A DNA stretch of 64,000 nucleotides from Siphonodentalium dalli (Eukaryota > Mollusca > Scaphopoda > Gadilida > Siphonodentaliidae), in NCBI GenBank assembly GCA_032622095.1, contig CP136067.1:132063990-132127989 (forward strand), given 5' to 3'. Positions 51,501 to 60,500 of the stretch are shown here, one piece after another. The notes beneath the pieces are model-generated. The model searched no databases and had not been told where the DNA came from. It saw nothing but the letters and a program-made list of their open reading frames with translations. Numbering within the stretch: the first letter of the stretch is position 1; each line of letters starts with the position of its first letter. Made by a program: the position numbers and the translations under genes.

Positions 51501-54500
51501 CGCGTTCCGAAAAAAGTAATAAATTAACCGTTGTGTACTCTGAAATGGTACAGTCTATGTGGTTGGAATTTTCAACTATCTTAATTGTATATCAGTTTTA
51601 TTCCCTGAAGTAATTCCATAATATGTCTTTAAAGGATTAGACCGGTGTAGTTTTTCTCAGTCATTATTGAAGCCCGCTAATCAACTGATCAGTTGCCGAA
51701 AAGATTTTTGTGATAGGCCACCCGTAACTGAAGTAATGCCGATTCAAGTGATTGAATATTCCATCATGGAATATGCAGTCTGGATCGTTAATGTTCCCTC
51801 TTGTTATGTCACAAGAGGGACTAGGTATTGGCTTTTATCTACTGATGGTAATCAATAACTGATTGTTTATTCAGAAACGGCTGAACCCTCAGAGCTGAAA
51901 TATTTTACAAATGGGTAATTCTACCCAGTGAATCATATTAGATAGGTCCCATTGATACCAGATGTATTAGAAGGGCACAAATAATTAATTTAATGAAATA
52001 ATTAATTATATACCTAAAATTGTTGCAATCTGGTCAGTGAAAACACGGGGATAAATTGTCCCATAGAGTGTAACGAGATAGATGCCATTGATCTCAGACA
52101 ACTTAAAGGGTAAATATGAGCAATAAAGAGCATTCCTTGTCTATATGCAGCTGCTTATAAGTGACCCGCCATATCAAATCCAGTCGGAAGTCAGGATTTT
52201 TTTACCCTGTGCCAACGCATTCTCTTATATATGCGAGTCGACCATAGGTCGCCTCGCATATATAAGAGAATGCATTGGCTTAACAATTTTTTATCATGTT
52301 TTTTAAATAAATGTTTCTTACAATTTTTAGGACATAAAATAAAAAAACATCCATTACCCTGCAGGGAGCCCCACACATATATAGAAGCACATAGAAGAGT
52401 GTTGTCTGCTCATGTTTGTCTGGGGCTCTGTATGGGTGAAATTATAAAATTGTTAAAGAATACAAGAACAAATTATTAAAATTGTAAAAAATTGTTAGGC
52501 CAATTCATTCTCTTATATATGCGAGGCGACCTATGGTCGACTCACATATATAAGAGAATGCATTGGCACAGGGTAAAAAAATCCCGACTTCCGACTGGAT
52601 TTGGTATGGCGGGTCACATATATGTATTTGTAATTAGCTGTGTGCGAACATTGGGCTGCATTTCACGATATGTTGTGAGTGATCTTTCCTTTGCTTCTTA
52701 ACAGAAGAGGAAACACTATAAATATGATAAAGCAACATTTATTCCAAGCCTGAGTTTAGTGTGTCTGTTATTTGCAGAACGAGGTCCATACTCTGGGGAC
52801 CTCATTCTGCTTAGGTCTCATCTTCTCTGGAAAGTTTCTTTATTATCAAATTTCTTTAGAAACTTTTTCACATAGATTCTATTTCTTTTTCAGTTTAGTT
52901 GCTCTATATCCCCAAATTGGCATACGACACATTGTATAATCAAGGTTCCCAATGGGTGTACATCACAATATTCACCATTTGGGAACTTCAGTCTATGTCT
53001 CCCATAGTGGATGAGGCCATGCAGAATGAGGTCCCCAGAGGGTGAATATGATGATGCTAGCCCGCTATGCGGGATAGCGTCACTAAATTCACCCTCTGGG
53101 GACCTCATTCTGCAAATGACAGGCACACTAAACTCAGACTTGATTTATTCTCCAATATGCATGTATCTCAACAAGGCTATGTGTTTTCTGTTTACATATT
53201 TTCATCCCGTACATGTTTTTCTCAGCAGGGTTGTTCTATTTTTTATTTACTGTTTTCAGACCAATACATTTTGTGTTACAGGTCGTTGATGTGACCATCG
53301 GGGTAGTGTTAAGAACTCCAGAATGGCCGGTAGAGATCTATAAAGAACTCGACATGTGTGCCATGAATACTGGGGCTCTTTTCAACAACATCACTAACAG
53401 CTTGCTTGGGGAAGATTTCGACAGTCAGGGCTTAGATTTTGACAGTGGTAAGATCTTCAGTAATGATACTCACAAAATTTGATATGCCCGTTCTGAAAAA
53501 AAATGGGACAGATTATGTTATTGTTCAAGCCGTCCATCGGAGCGTCAGTCCATTTGCTTTTTTGGTTTCCGTTGATAACTTTAGTAATTCTAACCCGAAT
53601 GAAATGAAATTTTGTATCTCCGTCAAAGGTATCTTGCCCACTGAACTATATGGTATATTATCCCAAGTAGGAGGGGTTAACTCTCCGAGTTGAAAAAAAA
53701 AACGTACGAAATTCTATGGTACATATCTTCTGTCATGTTCATGACCCGTGTAATCACGTGATTTCTGACACGTAGTGAAGGAATCGCCATATTTTTTTCC
53801 CTCCTCACCAGGACGGGTGCAAAAAGAATCTCTCACGAAGAATACGAAGTTGCAGTTTGTATAGCAAAAACAGTTTTGTTTTTGTTTTATACAAACAACA
53901 TTATTTCTTTGCTTATAGTTGAAAATTATGTAACGATTCACATAAAGATTACGACGGTTTGTTCCGAATATAATAATATCGGAATCGGATGACTCGTTTC
54001 GTTTTAACCGACTTTGTCTTCCATAATTTTAATCGGTCAATGATTTAATATCCGTTTTCTGTGCAGACAATATGCAACGTTTCTGGCCTATTAAAGGCAG
54101 AACATTCGAGGCACCATTGGATATGACTAAAGACGCTGATCGTTTTCTTTATAACAAATCTATGGCATACAGGTGACGTGTTATTTAAGTTACCACGTGC
54201 GTTGACGGTGGTTAAAGGTATCACGAAATTAGGTGACTTATTTTCGAGTTCATTTTTTCGTTTGACGGCTTTCTTTATACGTTGACAATCATCGTCTGGT
54301 GTACAACTGACGGAAAAAGCAGTGTTTAAACGCTTGTGAAATAGGCTGATAGGATTGTAAAATCCCGAATGTCACTTTGAACCTTTTTAACCCTGGATGA
54401 TTAACAATGGGGCCGTTACTGCCTTGGTTGCCACATGGTAACATAACACAACAGGTGTATTTGTGATTGTTCGCAATCACATTAATTACTTTCACAGGAC

Positions 54501-57500
54501 TGCTAATCGAGGTAAGACCAGGTTCATGAATCGCCTTCCCCGTAGCTCCCCTTGAAGTCGCTTCCCTCGTTTCGAGGTCCCAAGAGTAGAGAACGAAAGT
54601 CGATATATAGGGTTCCTCTAATTGGCGTAATTAGCACTCGGAGCGATAGTCACACCACACAGGACGCGGGTTGGGGCTATCCATCGAACCCGTAGCTCAC
54701 ACGAGTTGCTTCCCCTAGGACACGGACAAACTCGCGGGGAAGGATCCAGAGAATTTTTGTTTGGGGACACCTGTTCTGTATTTGAGTATGTGCCCATATA
54801 AATTTGGATGTTAAAATATTCAGTACTGGATACTTGATTGTGCAAATAAAGGCTCCATATTATAGACTATATATCATCTGCGGGCTGATGATTTGCATTA
54901 CTAGGACATTTTGTTGAATTGTAGAAAAATTCCTTGAAAATATGGAAGATCCAACTGGAATAAATACTATCTACATGGAATTTGGGGACATTTGGGTCTC
55001 TATAGTTTGGGCACCCAAACCTGTAACAGGCATCAAAACATCCCTGTATCCTTCTCTGACTTGCCGATATATCGTGTTCCTCTAATTGGCGTAATTAGCA
55101 CTCGGGGCGATAGTCACACCAAACAGGGCGCGGGTTGGGGCTACCCATTGAACCCATGAGTCACATTGGTGCGCTCCCTGGACTATCGAATGGGACGTCA
55201 ATCTGCTTCTGCGGGTCGACCGTTGGCTGTTGACGTGCCCCGGACGGCTGTGACCACTGAGCTCTACTAAAACACTCGACACACGCCGTCCATCGCTACA
55301 AGTCGTCATCTCGGGGTCAGCGCGGCTGGGGGATACACCCTCGGTGATCCCTGACCATGCTCTCCGGTGCCTTATGATCATAGTGTGTGGAAATTTGGGC
55401 TAAAATTATTAGTCGAATGGCCATTTTACTTTGTCTCAATTCAAATTAGGAGACTTTTTCTCAAATTATTACATTTACGCAATTATTTGGCACCTGAAAG
55501 TTTATCCTCCATGCCTTCTGCCCCAGCTGGGCTTGGAATGGGATCACAGTTCACAGGCTTGTTTCCTCCTTATTATAAGTCACCACTTCCGGGGGCTTGG
55601 CAGACAGGTTACTGGCCACATTCTGGCCAACAGCTGCCAGTAACTTCGGGTTTGATTTTAAATGAAAACAAAAGATCTTATTCCCTGACGCCATTATAGC
55701 AGGAAGCTTGCTTGGGAACTGGTACCTACTAACCTCCCATCGCCAGTTCGGTCGGTTGGATATCGGGATCGGTCCTGCTGCTGCTCCACCCCGAGATGTA
55801 CAGGCTCGGGACATTCCTCCGGGGTCCCCAATGACCAGACCTCACATGCAATTAGAAATGAAGCTTGTCGTGGTGTATTGTGCTGTTAACACTCCATCGA
55901 CGGATGGAGATCAGGATCAGATCGAGCAGTCGCTCCAGCACGAGGTGAAAGGGCTTTCGACATTCCTTTCGGGTCACCTTTACATGCGCTTACGAGGGAG
56001 CTCAGTTAGTTGTTCTGTGTTCTCTGATGCAGCCAAGCGCAGGAAGAAAATTAATGTCGAATTTTGATTAGCAAATAACCTCAGATTGACATGATTTGAT
56101 AGCATTGTTCTACAATCATTTACAATTTAACAGAACATCAGAGTGCTTTCCCTTGTTTCGAGGGTTCCAAGGAAGAGATAGAAACCTTTACGACCAGGAC
56201 ACTGTCACTTGTCGATGTATAGTGTTCCCTTCATTGGCGTAATTGGCACTCAGGATGATAGTCCCACCAAACAGGTCGCGGGTTGGGGCTACCCATCGAA
56301 CCCATTGGCCGCATTTGGTGGGCTTTCTGGACTATCGACAGGGACTCCAAGTCGGATACTACGGGACGACTGTTGGCATACCCTGGGACAGTCAAATGAG
56401 GAAATAGGATACAAGTTGCATGGCTTTTGTTAGCATTTGGGTAGCAACTTGCCCTGTGATGCCGGTCAGTTTGTACCCTGCCTAACGTCGTCAGAAATGG
56501 GTGGTTATGCCATCGGACTGCACACTTGGCGACCTGGGTTCGACCATCCTGAGAGGTATTCAACCATTTTACTGTTCACGGGTTGGGATGTGTTCAACTT
56601 CTTGCTTTATAAGTGGTTGCTTCTTTCCATGTTCCATCCAGCTCTTTCATGGTCACGGGCTTTGCTGGAGAATGTCTATAGTCATTCATATCACTAGATT
56701 AGTATATGACTCTCGCCCTTTCATTTTCCTGACTTTTTAAGACGTGTTCTGGACTGGTTCGGGTGCTCGATAGGGTAAATATTTACATCTCGATTTGGGA
56801 CGCAAGAATCAGAGATAAACAAGCATACATGCTTTATCTCCGACCTCGCTGTGTTTCCGTAATAGATACGAATGACATATATTTTGTCTTCAGGTTGCTT
56901 TCAGTGCTAACTCAACATGGATTTCACTTTTGTTGTCCAGTCATACATAGATGAGTCCATTATCCATGGTTCGACATATGCTCAATTTCAGAACACTGTT
57001 GACATGAGGTCTAGTTCAGCACCCCACTCGGTCCTTTGCTGACCTCAGCGATTGCCAATGCAGGATAATGTTGCACCTGTGGGGCAGCATATGAATCGTG
57101 TTGGGCACAATTCATAAAGCCGGATGAAAATTTATGCCAGATGCTTCTCCTCGTGCGAGATTCATTAGCATTGGGTATCGGATGCCAGATCATATGATCC
57201 GCCCTCTCGATTCGCACTTCGGGCGATGGTTGTCTCCGGAACAGGGTCCCATTGGAGGGGCACCCCATCCTTACCAGAAGAGATATCTTGCGCCATCGAC
57301 TCATCGGGGACCAGTCAGCAGAGCTCGAACAGTTGGGGCGCGGTGGCCCTTGGTCTGCTTTTCATTACATACCTGCCGTCGGTTTCTGCTGGTTTTGGGC
57401 TTGTGCCACAATCCTGATGCATCGTTAGTCCAATTTTTGTTTTTGTGGATTTCCACCTTAACGACATTGGAATTTCGGTTCCTGGCTGTCTTTCTGTCAT

Positions 57501-60500
57501 GGATTCAGTAGACTGTGATTGGTCAGTTGGGTTTAACTGTGTTGGTGGGCATTTCCACATTTGGGAACGTCATCGGGGAAAAATGTCATGGCTTATTACA
57601 TCTTAGTCGGTCATATCTCGAACTCCAGGCTTCAAACTAAGTTTTCTGCTGTGAAACTCCAATTCTGAGCCCTGTTCTTCATACGGCCTGAGCCTTGCAA
57701 CGTATGTCTGTGTAATACCAATTCGCTTCCCGGTCAGGCTATGGGTCAATGATACCTCCTCCTTATCGACAATGGCATGTCTCCAAGTAGTTGGTGTCGG
57801 GCCCTTTCTTGGGAGCTTGCAGCTGGTTTTTCATCGGGCTCTCATCGTGTACTGGGACACGGCCCAACCCACTCAAGATTTGGTTCGGGGGTTGGTTCTA
57901 TTGTTTTTAAGGGGGGTCTTCGTTATTACTTGCGGCTTTTGCTGCCTGGGTTAGCCTGTTAGGTGCGGTATTAGTATTTAGCCATCCCTGGGTTTATAAT
58001 ACCCGGCTGGGGATTTTTTGTCAACGGGTATTTTTCTATTTCCATTTCCTTAGAACATGGATGCTTCTCCCCTTTCGTGGGGGGGGGGGGGAGCCCTAAG
58101 TTCCGATGCGAATGTCGTATCCATCTCCAGGTCTTCTGAAGCTATTTACTTTACTTGCAGGGGTCTTAAACTCTTAAGTGGCCACTTTTTGTTTGTTTGA
58201 GAGTGCTGACAGGTATTAGTTTAGGATGGAATATTACATTGGCTTATGGTTTTATTGTGCATGTGTGTATATATATATATATGTATATACATATATATCT
58301 ATATGTCTGTGCATGTGTATGTATATATTGTAGGTTATCAGGTCAATCCAGTTCTTTGATTCAGATGCATAGCGGTGTTTTTGTTTCCTCGTGGCCTCCA
58401 CCTGTTAGAAAATTCTATGCTTTACCATATAGTTCAGTGGGCAAGATACCTTTGACGGAGATACAATATTTTCCTAAAAAAGTAAAATATATATCTCCTA
58501 GAAGTATCTTGCCCACTGAACGCTGAACTCCCTCCCAGGGTTTCGCACCCACCCCGCTCACGAGGAATGTCCTACTGGGGATAAAAAATATGGCGATTCC
58601 TTCACTACGTGTCAGAAATCACGTGATTACACGGGTCATGAACATGACAGAAGAGATGTACCATAGAATTTCGTACGTTTTTTTTCAACTCGGAGAGTTA
58701 ACCCCTCCTACTTGGGATAATATACCATATAGTTCAGTGGGCAAGATACTTCTAGGAGATATATATTTTACTTTTTTAGGAAAATATTGTATTTGGGCTT
58801 ACTAGTACAAAAATACAGGTCAAGTTAAAATTTGGGTTCTGCCTGCTAATTTTCACCAAATTTATGGCCATTTTTGTTGGAATTTGCACTCATTTTTCAT
58901 TTCCGGATGATAAATAAGTCGGAACTAAATGAAATAAAATTTTGTTTGTGGGATTACTAGCACAAAATACAGGTCATTTTCAATTTGTGTTCTGCCGGCC
59001 AATTTTTACCAGAGTTATGGCCCTCTGTTGAAATTATCAAAGGTTTGTTTTGCCACCCCCTACCAATGCTCTTGTTAAGAAATGAGAGAGGGGGAGTGGG
59101 GTATACTAGATTTTATCCACCTGTCTGACTGTTTATCTGTTCATATTGATATCTCAGCTATAGATTATCAGATATATATTAAAGCTTGGGAATGATATTT
59201 ATGTATTGACTTGTTTCACTCGATCAAATGTAAATTAACCCTTTTATGATGGGTGCTGCGCTGGCGCAACATTAAACACCCTGTGCCAATGCATATTAGA
59301 GGTGCCACGATTATTGATAATCAATAATCAGTCATCAATAATCAACTATAATCGATTAAATGTACCTAATAGCATCAGTGGAAGTATTCCATAATATGGC
59401 CTATTGGCTGGGTGCTGGTTAACTGCACTGTCGTTGGTTGTTTGAGGCATCGGCTGATGTAATTTTTACGTTAATAAAGTGCATCATAAACCACTGTTAA
59501 TGACCAATGAACACAATGTATTGAATACCAGCACAGTTCTAGGTGATGTTATGGTATAATATTTGTGAGTTCATTAGAACGAATGTAGCGATTAATTTCA
59601 GTGTTATGAATAGCCAAACATACAAACATTATAAAAGTAGGAATTGACAACGGATGGCCGGCGGTTCCTAAAAAAGTAAACTATAAGTTTTATCGAACTT
59701 CCAGAGCGTGGATAACAATCACAAAGGTGTGCCCCCACCTGCAAATTGCAGGACTCAGAACAAGTTAAGTATTTGATAATATCGAGTTTCATTCAGCATT
59801 CATTGAATGATACGAGATAGACTGTACTAGTAACATCTAAGTATACTTATGCAAACAAAGTATAGTCGCAAATGACATCGCAGAGAACATCGCTGATTAA
59901 AATGCTGTAGGTTCCCTGGTTTCCAGAGAATGTCAGTCAACTCCCCACTGGTCCAATCAGATTCAAGGGCGAGTGTATTCAGTTCATTTGAACACGGTGG
60001 GAGTCGGCATATTTCAAAGACATAGTGCCGCCTTTCAAGTATAAATATACAACGACATCGCCATAAGTTCAAAGCTGCAGTGCCGCCAATTTGTAGAATA
60101 TAGAATGGCCGATGAGTAACCAAGTCGCATCATCAAATGAACTGCCGACTGTTTGCAACATAAGTTGGTAGTACTCATGTTGTCGAAATCTCTTTGATAC
60201 ACGATCAAAGGTTGTTAACCCTTTGGTTGTAGATTAAACTGTGTAAAACAAACACAGTATTCAATAATATCCGTCATTTTCCGATGCCCAAAATAAATAA
60301 CGCAGATTAATCAACTATGGAAATGGTAATCGATTATTGGCTTTATCAACGGTTCATCGATTATACAATTAATTGTGGCACCCCTAATGCATATCCATTA
60401 GCCTAACAATTTCTTATAATTTTTTATAATTTTTTATTACATTCTTATAACAATTTTTATCATTTTGTTTATCATTTTTTCTAACATTCTATAACAAATT

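Noticed and set aside
54608-56306. tRNA gene suggested by GGGTTCGAT-like words on the minus strand of repeated blocks
   Set aside because: No A box at the right distance and no cloverleaf pairing. The words belong to direct repeats inside the DIRS-like fossils.
55367-58526. Plus- and minus-strand open frames of 60-125 codons in the 53616-58792 element
   Set aside because: None resembles a known reverse transcriptase, recombinase, methylase or gag by eye, and several overlap on both strands. I treat them as chance frames in a fossil.
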